Shown here: piece by piece, positions 19,371 to 29,422 of the stretch
Layout of the letters: the number at the start of each line of letters is the position of its first letter
Numbering within the stretch: position 1 is the first letter of the stretch
Origin: Sunxiuqinia sp965230765
GTDB lineage: Bacteria > Bacteroidota > Bacteroidia > Bacteroidales > Prolixibacteraceae
Reading direction: 5' to 3'
DNA length: 64,000 nt
Assembly (NCBI GenBank): GCA_965230765.1
Contig: CBDDLR010000002.1
Span: 1,054,001 to 1,118,000 of the forward strand
Program-made: the position numbers and the translations under genes
The notes under the pieces: generated by a model
Told to the model about the DNA's origin: nothing
The model's database searches: none
Seen by the model: only the letters and a program-made list of their open reading frames with translations

Positions 19371-19913
19371 TTATGATTTATTCTTGATCCAATTCAGGAT
19401 TTTTTCATCATTGGGCTTGGTTTTTGGACCGACAAAATCCACCAGTTTGCCTTTCTCGTCAATCAGGTACTTTTGAAAGTTCCATTTAACTTTTGAGTCA
19501 AGCACACCATTCTTTTCCTTTTGGGTTAACCACTGGTAAACCGGGTGCATGTCATCTCCTTTTACCGATACTTTTGACATCATTGGAAAAGATACCCCGT
19601 AATTTTTTTCACAAAAAGCTTTTATTTCATCATTGCTGCCGGGCTCTTGCTTTAAAAAGTTATTAGCTGGGAAACCAACTATGGTAAAATCCTCGCCCCC
19701 ATATTGCTCATAAATTGCTTGCAGTAATTTATATTGTGGAGTAAGTCCACATTTAGATGCAGTATTAACAACCAACACTTTTTTTCCTTTCAAACCTGAC
19801 AACTTAAAATCCTTACCTTCAATGTCTTTTACAACAAAGTCATGGAAGTTCTTTTGAGAAAACCCGGACAAGGCAATCGAAAATAAAAAGGTTAATACAA
19901 CTAGTTTTTTCAT
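19371..19913 (-). CDS. Glutathione peroxidase-like thiol peroxidase, exported
   Basis: 180 aa from the ATG at 19913, which gives a clean signal peptide (MKKLVVLTFLFSIALSGFSQ); a Met eight codons upstream is possible but worse. Motifs: peroxidatic Cys in NTASKCGLTPQY (~55), GFPANNF (~92) and WNFQKYLID (~150). The peroxidatic residue is Cys, not Sec. Such proteins in bacteria usually reduce hydroperoxides with thioredoxin rather than glutathione. It is expected in the periplasm. Confidence 0.9.
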   Translation of the reverse strand: MKKLVVLTFLFSIALSGFSQKNFHDFVVKDIEGKDFKLSGLKGKKVLVVNTASKCGLTPQYKLLQAIYEQYGGEDFTIVGFPANNFLKQEPGSNDEIKAFCEKNYGVSFPMMSKVSVKGDDMHPVYQWLTQKEKNGVLDSKVKWNFQKYLIDEKGKLVDFVGPKTKPNDEKILNWIKNKS

Positions 19914-20119
19914 GGCATAATTTTTTTTGATTCTCAATACAAAACATGAAGGGTTGGGTATTGTTCATTCGATAAACTGAAAACACGCAATAAGCCAATC
20001 GATATACTAAAAACACAAATACTGACAACAAACAACAAGTAATATGAAAGAAAATGACAAACAAATTCAACTTTCAATCCGTATTTTTGTAAATGATATT
20101 GAAATAAAGTTTTATAGTA

Positions 20120-20953
20120 ATGGATAATTGTAAGCCAAAAATAATAGAGTGCGACGGTGTAACTGTTGCTGCGACATACGAAACTGGTGAACCCAGGGAA
20201 CATCCTATTTATTATCCCGGAAACATGTTGATATTTGTAGAGCAGGGTACTTTAAGGTTACGAGTTGACAATCAGGAATACGTTGTAAAAGAAAACGAGT
20301 TTTGCCTGGTGAGGAAATACACCCACGGTGTGTACTATAAAACCTGGGAAGACACTCAAAATGGATTTATTGATCATTTATTTGTACTGGAAGACAAGTT
20401 TATCAAAGAGGTCATCAACAACTTTCCATTGCCCGAAGACTTCCTGCCATGCACCGTTCCGCTGATTAAACTCCCCAACACTCCTATTTTAATGGGACTG
20501 ATGGACTCCATAAAAGCATACGTTACGGGACAGGCACAAATTGACCGGAACCTGATCCGTATAAAAACGATGGAAGCTATTTATGCCATTACTGCCTCAA
20601 AACCAGAATTGTTACATATTTTCAATGAGTTTTCCGAGCCTTCACGTGCTGATTTAGTTCAGTTTCTGGAACATAATTATACACTGAACCTGCCTTTAGA
20701 ACAACTGGCAGAAATGTCAGGGCGTAGCTTATCGACTTTTAACCGGGAATTCCGAAAAGAATTTAAAATCTCCCCTCACAAATGGATTAAACAAAAGAGG
20801 CTGGAACTGGCAAAAAAATTGTTGACGCACACTACAAAAAAAGCATCTGACGTATACCTGGAAGTTGGGTTTGAAGATTTGGCACATTTTAGCAGATCAT
20901 TTAAAAGCCAATTTGGACTAAATCCTTCAGAGATCAAATCAATTGTAGCTTAA
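20120..20953 (+). CDS. AraC family transcriptional regulator
   Basis: 277 aa. N-terminal cupin-like sensor (~15-110; GNMLIFVEQGTLRLRVDNQEYVV) and C-terminal AraC double helix-turn-helix (~175-275; LNLPLEQLAEMSGRSLSTFNREFRKEF and LEVGFEDLAHFSRSFKSQFG). Likely a one-component regulator responding to an unknown ligand. It stands 166 nt ahead of a same-strand NAD-dependent reductase that is a plausible target. The gap 20954-21119 has no gene. Confidence 0.95.
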   Translation: MDNCKPKIIECDGVTVAATYETGEPREHPIYYPGNMLIFVEQGTLRLRVDNQEYVVKENEFCLVRKYTHGVYYKTWEDTQNGFIDHLFVLEDKFIKEVINNFPLPEDFLPCTVPLIKLPNTPILMGLMDSIKAYVTGQAQIDRNLIRIKTMEAIYAITASKPELLHIFNEFSEPSRADLVQFLEHNYTLNLPLEQLAEMSGRSLSTFNREFRKEFKISPHKWIKQKRLELAKKLLTHTTKKASDVYLEVGFEDLAHFSRSFKSQFGLNPSEIKSIVA

Positions 20954-21119
20954 TTTATTTATAATCAATTAAAAAAGAAATGGGCCAACTTAATTATCCT
21001 GATCGATATTTGATAGTTTTTGACAAGCAATAAGAAATTTTAAAGCAAACAAACTGAACAGATTCAGCATAAATTTGCTGAGACAAATAAAACAATATTC
21101 AATTAAAATACTATAAAAG

Positions 21120-22178
21120 ATGACTACAATTGACAAAACAAAACCAGTAATGGTAACAGGTGCAACAGGATACGTTGCAGGTTGGCTAGTAAAAAAATTG
21201 CTTGAAGAAGGCATTACAGTTCACGCTGCTGTTCGAAACCCAGACAAAAAAGAAAAGCTTAAGTTTTTGGATAAAATAGCCAGCAAATCAAAAGGTGAAA
21301 TTAAATATTTTAAATCTGACCTTTTAAGTGAAGGTTCGTATGCCGAAGCGATGAAAGGATGTGAATTGGTATTTCATACTGCATCCCCTTTCATTGTTGA
21401 CGTAAAAGATCCTCAAAAGGAACTGATTGATCCTGCGAAACTTGGAACAAAAAATGTACTGGAAGAAGCAAATCGCACGGAATCAGTAAAACGTGTTGTA
21501 TTAACCAGTAGCTGCGCTGCTATTTATGGCGACAATGTTGATTTAAAAAACACACCAAATGGGATTTTCACAGAAGAAGTTTGGAATACCAGTTCAAATA
21601 TTGAACATGGAGCATATTCTTATTCAAAAACTTTAGCCGAACAAGAAGCATGGAAAATAAACAAAAAACAATCGCGATGGGATTTGGTAGTGATCAACCC
21701 TAGCCTTGTGATGGGACCAGCAGTAAACCCAACAGCTGTTACCTCTGAGAGTTTTAGCCTTATAAAGCAATTTGGTGATGGAACATTAAAAGCTGGTGTT
21801 CCTAAAATGGGTTGGGGTGTTGTAGATGTAAGGGATTTGGCTGTTGCGCATTACAATGCAGGTTTTGTTCCTGAAGCAAAAGGACGTCACATTACATCGG
21901 GGCACAATACCTGGTACCTTGAATTAGCAAAGGCACTTCAACCAAAATATGGAAGCAACTACCCAATTCCTAAAAAGGAAATGCCCAAATTCATGATCTG
22001 GCTAATGGGGCCAATGATCAATAAAGCAATAACACGAAAATTCGTTTCAAAAAATATGGGATATCCATGGATCGGCGATAACTCCAAAAGCAAAAAAGAA
22101 CTTGGGGTTAGTTACCGACCACTTGACGAAACAATGAACGATATGTTTCAACAATTAATTGACAACAAAATTCTATAG
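21120..22178 (+). CDS. NAD(P)-dependent epimerase/dehydratase, dihydroflavonol reductase-like
   Basis: 352 aa. Rossmann N-terminus with VTGATGYVAGWLV (~12-24), then the extended-SDR features SSCAAIYG (~130) and YSYSKTLAEQ (Tyr/Lys catalytic pair, ~165). Closest in pattern to aldehyde reductase/dihydroflavonol-4-reductase-like SDRs, which reduce carbonyl compounds with NADPH. Substrate unknown; its position after an AraC regulator suggests induced expression. Confidence 0.9.
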   Translation: MTTIDKTKPVMVTGATGYVAGWLVKKLLEEGITVHAAVRNPDKKEKLKFLDKIASKSKGEIKYFKSDLLSEGSYAEAMKGCELVFHTASPFIVDVKDPQKELIDPAKLGTKNVLEEANRTESVKRVVLTSSCAAIYGDNVDLKNTPNGIFTEEVWNTSSNIEHGAYSYSKTLAEQEAWKINKKQSRWDLVVINPSLVMGPAVNPTAVTSESFSLIKQFGDGTLKAGVPKMGWGVVDVRDLAVAHYNAGFVPEAKGRHITSGHNTWYLELAKALQPKYGSNYPIPKKEMPKFMIWLMGPMINKAITRKFVSKNMGYPWIGDNSKSKKELGVSYRPLDETMNDMFQQLIDNKIL

Positions 22179-22217
22179 CAAGTAGAGGGGAATAGGAATC
22201 TACTGAAAACTGTTTGT

Positions 22218-22275
22218 GTTAACCGGCTCACCGGCCGATCATGTAAAAATGATTGGTTCGGTGGGCTTTCGTTTA
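22218..22275 (+). terminator. Probable terminator after the reductase gene
   Basis: A long imperfect hairpin: CCGGCTCACCGGCCGATCAT pairs with ATGATTGGTTCGGTGGGC, followed by TTTCGTTT. Confidence 0.6.
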
Positions 22276-22326
22276 TAAAGAGAAAAAATACATTTGAAAA
22301 TATATAACTTTTAAAATTGAATATTA

Positions 22327-23437
22327 ATGAAATCATTGGCACCTTATTTATTTTTCATCGCATTTTTAACCATTCTTATTGGGGCAAATATATACCTATC
22401 AAAGCGTTTCAATTATTATTTCAATTTTGAGAACACTAAAATAATTTACATCACATTCGCTTCTTTGTCCGTTTTCATGATTGCGTCAATCATTGCATTT
22501 ACAAATGCTTCAGGATTTTTAAGCAACAAACTATACAGCCTTGGTGCCATTACCATGGGTTTTCTTCTCTATTTACTATCTGTCTGTAATTGTTATTCAC
22601 CTGCTAAGTATATTTATTAAGCTTCAGCCCGTACAATTCGGCTATCTGGCTACCGGGCTTGCAGTATTGATTACTTCTATAAGTATTTGGAATGCAACAT
22701 ACATCCGGGATACGAAGGTTGACATTCCAATAAGTGGACTCACAAAAGAAATAAAAGCTGTTCATCTCACGGATATTCACATTGGTCATTTCTGGGGAAT
22801 AAAATTTTTACAGCGTGTAGTCGATAAAACCAATGCACAAAAGCCAGATGTGGTTTTTATTACCGGTGATTTTTTTGATGGCAGGGTCCGCTTATCAGAA
22901 AAAAACCTGGAACCACTGAAACAAATTACTGTTCCCATATTTTTTGTTGAAGGAAACCACGACGGATATACAGGTACACGTGAAATTAAAAGCATGCTAA
23001 GAAAAATTGGCATACATGTGCTTGAAAATGAATTGGCCCATTACGCAGACATACAAATTATTGGCTTGGACCACATGCGCCCTGACAGGGACACTTACAA
23101 CATGCATGCTTCACCAGATGTGGCTACTATTAAAGATGTATTGCCTACCATTAACACAGACACGAATAAACCCACGATCTTGCTTCATCACAGCCCTGAT
23201 GGAATAAAGTATGCCAACCAATATGGGATTGATTTATATCTAGCTGGACATACGCATGCTGGACAAATGTTCCCTGCAAACATTCTGGCAAAATACCTAT
23301 TCGATTACAACCGTGGTCTGCATGACTATAAAGGGACAAAAATTTTTGTATCTGAAGGTGTGGGTACGTTTGGGCCACCAATGCGCCTTGGAACTAAAAG
23401 CGAAATTGTAACCCTAATCTTAAAACCAAAAAATTAG
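22327..23437 (+). pseudogene. Membrane metallophosphoesterase, frameshifted
   Basis: Two overlapping frames make up one protein of about 370 aa. The first (22327-22620) codes for the N-terminal membrane helices. The second (22541-23437) continues with another helix and a complete calcineurin-like phosphoesterase domain: LTDIHIGHFWG, GDFFDG, GNHDGY and LAGHTHAGQMFP hold the metal ligands. The register must shift by one base between about 22570 and 22600. All metal ligands lie in the intact second frame, so a C-terminal product could still be made. This could be a true mutation or a sequencing error. YkuE/YaeI-like relatives act on membrane lipids or other phosphoesters. Confidence 0.8.
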
Positions 23438-23579
23438 ATGAAACGAGTTACTATTACAGCCTCTACCCTAGTATTTTAGTTTTTTTATTTTCTTTTTCCG
23501 ACATCTATGATACTATTCTTGCGTAAAAGGTAGAAACCATATTTATTGGTTAAATTTACCTGAATATCAAGAATTAATC

Positions 23580-25811
23580 ATGAAGAAATTAGTAAACCTA
23601 ATTATAAGCTTCTTACTCATATTTCAAGTTTCTATTGCTCAAAACCCCATTGATTTTGTGAACCCCTTTATTGGAACAACCAACTTCGGAACAACCAATC
23701 CAGGAGCATTGGTTCCACGGGGCATGGTGTCCGTTGTACCATTCAACGTTAGTGGTTCAGATGATAATACATGGGATAAAGATTCACGATGGTGGTCGAC
23801 CCCTTATGCCTGGGAGAACGATTATTTTACGGGCTATTCGCATGTAAACTTAAGCGGAGTTGGCTGTCCTGAACTGGGAGTTATCCTGCTGATGCCAACA
23901 AGTGGTGAAGTAAATGCAAGCAACAGGGTTTATGGTTCAAAAATGGAGCAACAAAAAAGCTCACCAGGTCTCTACAGTAATTTCTTATCGAAATACCAGA
24001 TAAAAACAGAAGTAACAGCCAGCAAACATGTTGGGCTTAGCAAGTTTATTTTTCCCGAAGGGGAATCGAACATTTTGGTTGATTTAGGAACAGGGCTTAC
24101 CAATGAAAGTGGTGCTTCAGTAAAAATTGTAAACGAGAAAGAAATTGAAGGCTGGCGTATGACCGGAACGTTCTGCTATAACGATGGCACTGAACGCCCG
24201 GTATATTTTGTAGTCCGATTTAGCAAAGCAGCGGATTTGTTTGGTGTTTGGAAAAAAATGCCTGCCATGAAAGCCGAGGCAGCATGGTCTGACACCAACG
24301 ACTCGTTTAAATACTACCCTTCTTTTCAGGCAGAAATGGCTGGCGATAGCATTGGGGCATGGATGACATTCGACACAAAAAAAGGGGAAGAGATTTTGGT
24401 AAAAGTGGGGGTTTCGTATGTGAGCATTGAAAATGCCCGTTTAAACCTGGACACAGAAATGCCCGGTTTCGATTTTGAGCAAACGGTTGCTGAAGCAAAA
24501 AAAGAATGGGAGAATGTTTTGTCAAAAGTTAAATTAAAAGGCGGAACAGGTGACCAGAAAACTATTTTCTACACCGCCTTGTACCACATGCAAGTTCATC
24601 CAAACATCATCAATGATGTGAATGGTCAATACCCCTTGATGGAATCCTTTGGCACTGGAGAAGTAAAAGATGGCGATCGATACACGGTATTTTCATTATG
24701 GGACACCTACCGAAATTACCATCCCTTTATGAGTTTGGTTTATCCGAAGCAACAGCTGGACATGGTTCGTTCGATGGTGGATATGTACAAAGAAAGTGGC
24801 TGGCTACCAAAGTGGGAATTGAACAGTACAGAAACGCATGTAATGGAGGGTGATCCTGCCTTCCCGGTGATTGCCGACACCTACTTGCGTGGGCTCTCCG
24901 ACTTTGATGTTGAAGCAGCTTACGAAGGCATGGTCAAATCTGCAACAACCCAAGGAAAAGACAACAAATTAAGACCCGATATTGACTTCTATCTGGATAA
25001 CGGATATGTTCCCTACACCGAAGAATTTGACAATTCAGTTTCGCATGCACTGGAATATTACATAGCCGACTGGAATTTGTCGCAACTGGCAAAAGCCCTG
25101 GGCAAAGAAGATGACCATGATCGATTTTTAAAGCAATCGCTTCGATACAAAGAATATTTTGACAAAGATGAGTTTGAAATGATCCGCCCACGATTGGCAG
25201 ATGGTTCCTTTTATAAAAATTTTGACCCTAAACAAGGTGAAAACTTTGAACCATGTCCCGGCTTTCATGAAGGAACAGCATGGCAATATACCTTCTGTGT
25301 TCCACACGATGTATATGGATTAATGAGACTGATGGGAGGCAAAAAGAAGTTCACACAAAAACTTCAAAAGGTGTTTGATGAAGGACTGTTTGATATGGCC
25401 AACGAACCGGATATTCATTACCCATGGCTATTTAATTACATGAAGGGGGAAGAATGGCGTGCTCAAAAAGAAGTGTTAAGGTTGATTGACACATATTACA
25501 AAAACTCACCCGACGGGCTTCCCGGCAACGATGACTGCGGAACACTTTCGGCATGGGTAGCATTTGCCATGATGGGCATTTACCCGGTTTGCCCAGGCAA
25601 TACCAACTTTGCAATTTCAACCCCGGTTTTTGATGAAATCAGTATTGAACTGGACACCAACTTTTACCCGGGAGAAAAACTTGTGATCAAAAAAACAAAC
25701 AACGGAAAATCATCCATTCAACAGATCAATAAAAACGGAAAAAAAATCAACAAGTATTTCATCAAACATCATGAACTTGTTAAAGGTGGCTTACTTGAAA
25801 TTATAAAGTAG
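23580..25811 (+). CDS. GH92 family alpha-mannosidase, secreted
   Basis: 743 aa with signal peptide (MKKLVNLIISFLLIFQVSIAQ). The GH92 signature runs throughout: VNPFIGTTNFGTTNPGALVPRG near the N-terminus, YTVFSLWDTYRNYHPF (~365), and the C-terminal GNDDCGTLSAW with the catalytic acidic residues. GH92 enzymes are calcium-dependent exo-alpha-mannosidases, mostly alpha-1,2 or alpha-1,3, and trim N-glycans or mannans in the periplasm or on the surface. It is followed by a transporter and a GH130 phosphorylase, giving a coherent route for mannose-rich glycans. Confidence 0.95.
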   Translation: MKKLVNLIISFLLIFQVSIAQNPIDFVNPFIGTTNFGTTNPGALVPRGMVSVVPFNVSGSDDNTWDKDSRWWSTPYAWENDYFTGYSHVNLSGVGCPELGVILLMPTSGEVNASNRVYGSKMEQQKSSPGLYSNFLSKYQIKTEVTASKHVGLSKFIFPEGESNILVDLGTGLTNESGASVKIVNEKEIEGWRMTGTFCYNDGTERPVYFVVRFSKAADLFGVWKKMPAMKAEAAWSDTNDSFKYYPSFQAEMAGDSIGAWMTFDTKKGEEILVKVGVSYVSIENARLNLDTEMPGFDFEQTVAEAKKEWENVLSKVKLKGGTGDQKTIFYTALYHMQVHPNIINDVNGQYPLMESFGTGEVKDGDRYTVFSLWDTYRNYHPFMSLVYPKQQLDMVRSMVDMYKESGWLPKWELNSTETHVMEGDPAFPVIADTYLRGLSDFDVEAAYEGMVKSATTQGKDNKLRPDIDFYLDNGYVPYTEEFDNSVSHALEYYIADWNLSQLAKALGKEDDHDRFLKQSLRYKEYFDKDEFEMIRPRLADGSFYKNFDPKQGENFEPCPGFHEGTAWQYTFCVPHDVYGLMRLMGGKKKFTQKLQKVFDEGLFDMANEPDIHYPWLFNYMKGEEWRAQKEVLRLIDTYYKNSPDGLPGNDDCGTLSAWVAFAMMGIYPVCPGNTNFAISTPVFDEISIELDTNFYPGEKLVIKKTNNGKSSIQQINKNGKKINKYFIKHHELVKGGLLEIIK

Positions 25812-25822
25812 AGGAAAAAACA

Positions 25823-27118
25823 ATGACCGATAAACAAATGAAACAACGACATCCGGCAAGCTGGATACCCACGGCCTATTTTGCCATGGGACTACCATTT
25901 ATTGCTATTGCACAAGCTTCGGTACTGATGTTCGAGAGCATGGGTATTTCCGACTCCCAAATTGCACTATGGACCTCGCTGATTATGCTCCCGTGGACCT
26001 TAAAACCGCTCTGGAGCCCTGTTCTTGAAATGTTTAAAACCAAGAAGCATTTTGTTGTTGGAACTGAAATGATTACCGGGCTGGTATTTGGGATGGTTGC
26101 TTTTTCATTGCCCCTCAACGATTTTTTCACGTATTCAATTGCACTACTTGCAGTGGTGGCATTTAGTGGTGCCACCCATGATATTGCTACCGATGGCGTT
26201 TACATGAGCGAACTTTCCTCTCATCAGCAAGCCAAATTTATTGGCTGGCAGGGTGCTTCGTACAACATTGCCAAAATTTTAACTGCAGGTGCTTTTATAT
26301 ACCTGGCTGGTCAACTGGAGAACCAGTTTGGGGTTACCACTGCATGGATGATTGTGATGGGGATATTTGGGGCAATCATGTTTATCTTGTCTTTATACCA
26401 CATTCGTATGTTACCATCTGGCGGGGCAGCCCAGCAGGTTAGTTCGCTAAATGAAGGGTTCAGTACACTTTTAGATGTGTTAAAAACATTCTTTCAGAAG
26501 AAATATATTTTTGGCTATATCGGGTTTATACTGATTTACCGGTTTGCAGAGGGTTTCGCCATAAAAATTGCGCCACTCTTTTTTAAATCTGCAGTTGAAG
26601 AAGGCGGACTTGGCTTAACAACTTCAGAAATCGGATTGATTTACGGTGGTTTTGGTTCAGGTGCATTCGTGCTCGGATCGTTGCTGGCAGGTTACTTTAT
26701 TGCTTCCCGTGGATTGAAAAAATCGCTGTTTACCCTGGTATGTATATTTAATATGCAGTTTGCCGTGTATGCTGCCCTGGCATTCTTTCAACCAAGCAAT
26801 ATATATCTGATTGGCGGTGCAGTGGTGTTGGAATATTTTGGCTACGGTTTTGGGTTTGTTGGGCTTATTTTGTTTATGATGCAGCAGGTTGCCCCCGGGA
26901 AATACAAAATGGCGCATTATGCTTTTGCATCCGGTATTATGAACCTGGGCGTGATGCTACCAGGGATGATCAGTGGATTTATAAGCGACTGGATTGGGTA
27001 CAAGCTGTTCTTTATTTGGGTGCTGGTTGCTACCATCCCCGTGTTTATTGCTGTTCGTATTGTGCCTTTTACACATCCGGACAACAAAGAAGCCGAAGAA
27101 AAGAAAATTGACGAATAG
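25823..27118 (+). CDS. MFS transporter, AmpG-like sugar importer
   Basis: 431 aa with about 12 membrane helices and no signal peptide. Patterns such as WTLKPLWSPVLE and SGATHDIATDGVYMSEL resemble the AmpG/PAT group of importers for amino-sugar compounds and peptidoglycan fragments. It lies 11 nt after the GH92 gene and before GH130, so it most likely imports the mannosyl-GlcNAc or mannobiose product. Substrate is inferred from the neighbourhood. Confidence 0.9.
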   Translation: MTDKQMKQRHPASWIPTAYFAMGLPFIAIAQASVLMFESMGISDSQIALWTSLIMLPWTLKPLWSPVLEMFKTKKHFVVGTEMITGLVFGMVAFSLPLNDFFTYSIALLAVVAFSGATHDIATDGVYMSELSSHQQAKFIGWQGASYNIAKILTAGAFIYLAGQLENQFGVTTAWMIVMGIFGAIMFILSLYHIRMLPSGGAAQQVSSLNEGFSTLLDVLKTFFQKKYIFGYIGFILIYRFAEGFAIKIAPLFFKSAVEEGGLGLTTSEIGLIYGGFGSGAFVLGSLLAGYFIASRGLKKSLFTLVCIFNMQFAVYAALAFFQPSNIYLIGGAVVLEYFGYGFGFVGLILFMMQQVAPGKYKMAHYAFASGIMNLGVMLPGMISGFISDWIGYKLFFIWVLVATIPVFIAVRIVPFTHPDNKEAEEKKIDE

Positions 27119-27238
27119 AACCCTTAATAACGACTATTCCCGTGATCCCGATCGAATCGGGAGGGAAACTAATACTTTACTTCAAATCAATAGATACCTG
27201 CCAGCGCAGGAATGAATTGAAACAAAAAACTTACTATT

Positions 27239-28207
27239 ATGAATAATAAACCTATTATACCTTGGGAAGACAGACCAGAAGGATCGAACGACGCAATGTG
27301 GCGTTATTCAAAAAACCCTGTCATTGGACGATATCATATACCTAGTTCTAACAGTATTTTCAATAGTGCGGTAGTACCATATGGCGATGGATATGCCGGG
27401 GTTTTCCGCTGCGACAACAAGGCCGTACAAATGAATATTTTTGCCGGATTCAGTAAAGATGGAATCAACTGGGATATTATGCACGATCCGATTGTGATGA
27501 AAGCCGGGAACACGGAGATGATCGAATCGGATTACAAATACGACCCCCGTGTAACTTTCATTGAAGACCGCTACTGGGTAACCTGGTGCAACGGCTACCA
27601 CGGGCCAACCATTGGCATTGCGTATACGTTCGATTTTAAAGAATTTTTCCAGTGCGAAAATGCTTTTCTTCCATTCAATAGAAATGGTGTTTTATTTCCT
27701 GAAAAAATTGATGGCAAGTATGCCATGCTGAGCCGACCAAGCGATAATGGGCACACGCCATTTGGGGACATTTACATAAGCTACAGCCCAGACATGAAAT
27801 ACTGGGGCGAACACCGTTGCGTGATGAAAGTTTCGCCTTTTGAACTGAGTGCCTGGCAGTGCACCAAAATTGGGGCAGGCTCTGTTCCTATCCGTACCGA
27901 TGAAGGCTGGTTGATGTTTTACCATGGGGTAATAAATACCTGTAACGGTTTTCGCTATTCGATGGGTGCCGCCCTACTCGATCTGGAAACCCCTGACAAA
28001 GTTCTTTACCGCACTCAACCTTACTTGCTTGCCCCTGCTGCGCCTTATGAACTGGCTGGCGATGTGCCAAATGTTGTCTTCCCATGTGCTGCCTTGTGCA
28101 ACGATGGCAAGGTAGCAGTGTATTACGGAGCTGCCGATACAGTTGTGGGTATGGCCTTTGGTTACCTGAATGAAATTATTGATTTCGTCAAATCGAATTC
28201 GTTGTAA
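27239..28207 (+). CDS. GH130 family beta-mannoside phosphorylase
   Basis: 322 aa without signal peptide, so cytoplasmic. Five-bladed propeller features of GH130: WRYSKNPVIGRYHIPSSNSIFNSAV at ~20-45, YKYDPRVTFIEDRYWVTWCNG (~98-118), GAGSVPIRTDEGWLMFYHG (~218-236) and YGAADTVVGMAF near the end. The Bacteroides thetaiotaomicron enzyme BT1033, also beside a GH92 gene, phosphorolyses Man-beta-1,4-GlcNAc of N-glycans (established). The same reaction is the best guess here. A gap of 120 nt with two small hairpins separates it from the MFS gene. Confidence 0.9.
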   Translation: MNNKPIIPWEDRPEGSNDAMWRYSKNPVIGRYHIPSSNSIFNSAVVPYGDGYAGVFRCDNKAVQMNIFAGFSKDGINWDIMHDPIVMKAGNTEMIESDYKYDPRVTFIEDRYWVTWCNGYHGPTIGIAYTFDFKEFFQCENAFLPFNRNGVLFPEKIDGKYAMLSRPSDNGHTPFGDIYISYSPDMKYWGEHRCVMKVSPFELSAWQCTKIGAGSVPIRTDEGWLMFYHGVINTCNGFRYSMGAALLDLETPDKVLYRTQPYLLAPAAPYELAGDVPNVVFPCAALCNDGKVAVYYGAADTVVGMAFGYLNEIIDFVKSNSL

Positions 28208-28235
28208 ACACGGATTATATCATATGACACGTTGT

Positions 28236-28269
28236 AATCCCTTCAGCTTAAATGGTTGAAGGGATTTTT
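28236..28269 (+). terminator. Intrinsic terminator after GH130
   Basis: A 10-bp stem, AATCCCTTCA (28236-28245) with TGAAGGGATT (28256-28265), followed by a T run. Confidence 0.9.
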
Positions 28270-28338
28270 GTTTGATCAAATGATCACACGATTGCCACGA
28301 AATATTGTAACTTTATATTCTCCGAAAAAAACACGATT

Positions 28339-29331
28339 ATGAAAAACCTGAAATTTTCGTTCTTGCTTTTAATATGCTTACAATTCGTTCAGTTTTCCTT
28401 TGGACAAGAAAAAAAGGGCACTAAAACAGAACATAAAAACGGTTTAACTACTGTTACATTCAATACACCAAAAGGGAAAGTGACTGTAACCCTTCCGGAG
28501 AAAACACATGCAGGTGATGTAATTTCCGGAACTGTGATTGCTAAACCAAAAGGAAAAAATGATAAACAAAAAGCTAAAAACAAAAATATCTTAAACGGTT
28601 ATGTAGTTGAAATTGAAAAGGAAAATTCTACCCCAAAGACGAAAAAGATAAAATGGAAGATTCCCAGTGAAATAAGCAATAACAAAACAGAGATTGTTTT
28701 TAAAGATGAAAAAGGAGGTTTACTGGGCAAAGTTTCGGTTCCTGTTCTTGATTTCCCCAGAGAATCTATAATTCCTGAAAACCTGAACGATCTGGATTTT
28801 AAGATACCAAAATATTTACGAGCCGGAGAAACAGAGCAAATAACAGGAGCTTTCGATGGCGATTATAGTAACTCCAAGCTTATTATTGACGAGCAAAGGA
28901 TTGATATTTTGGCAGAAAGCCCGGGTGCATTATTCATTAAAATTCCAGAACCCTTAAATGGTGAAAATCACATTGAAGTAATTGATCAGGATTTGTCGCT
29001 GGATACTTATACAAATATTATTGATTTGAGCCTTCATGCGAGTAAGTTAACCCTGGGCAAAGGAGAATCATCGACCATATTTATTGAAGTTAGCGGCCTT
29101 AACAAATTCGAGTCTGTAGTACCTGTTTCCGTTTCAAACTTAAGTCCGGCAAATATTTTCATGGATGGAGGGAATGAGCAACATTTTTTAATTAAACCCG
29201 ATGATATTGATGCTGAAGGCTTTTTCAGGAAGGATTTAAAAGTAACGGCTTCAAAAGCAGGTGGTTTTTCGGTTCGTGTTGAAGTGTTGCCATACTCACA
29301 TATAGAATCGCATTGTACAAATGAAAAATAA
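28339..29331 (+). CDS. Secreted protein of unknown function
   Basis: 330 aa. Signal peptide (~1-22, ending SFGQ), a lysine-rich mature part, and repeated beta-rich segments (VTFNTPKGKVTVTLPEKTH..., LDLSL-like strands) suggesting two or three Ig-like domains, so an exported periplasmic or surface protein. I recognise no enzymatic motif. It ends 91 nt before the recombinase gene and is the last chromosomal gene before the cassette island; it shows no attC-like end, so it is not a cassette. Confidence 0.75.
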   Translation: MKNLKFSFLLLICLQFVQFSFGQEKKGTKTEHKNGLTTVTFNTPKGKVTVTLPEKTHAGDVISGTVIAKPKGKNDKQKAKNKNILNGYVVEIEKENSTPKTKKIKWKIPSEISNNKTEIVFKDEKGGLLGKVSVPVLDFPRESIIPENLNDLDFKIPKYLRAGETEQITGAFDGDYSNSKLIIDEQRIDILAESPGALFIKIPEPLNGENHIEVIDQDLSLDTYTNIIDLSLHASKLTLGKGESSTIFIEVSGLNKFESVVPVSVSNLSPANIFMDGGNEQHFLIKPDDIDAEGFFRKDLKVTASKAGGFSVRVEVLPYSHIESHCTNEK

Positions 29332-29422
29332 AACATTGAACGCACAACATTCATTTTATTTCATTCATGTTTCATAAAAAATGAATTTATGTTTACATTT
29401 ATAGGAATAAAATAAAACGCCC

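Noticed and set aside
22327..22620. Separate small membrane protein gene before the phosphoesterase
   Set aside because: Its sequence fits the N-terminal helices of the phosphoesterase and overlaps the second frame, so a frameshift explains it better.
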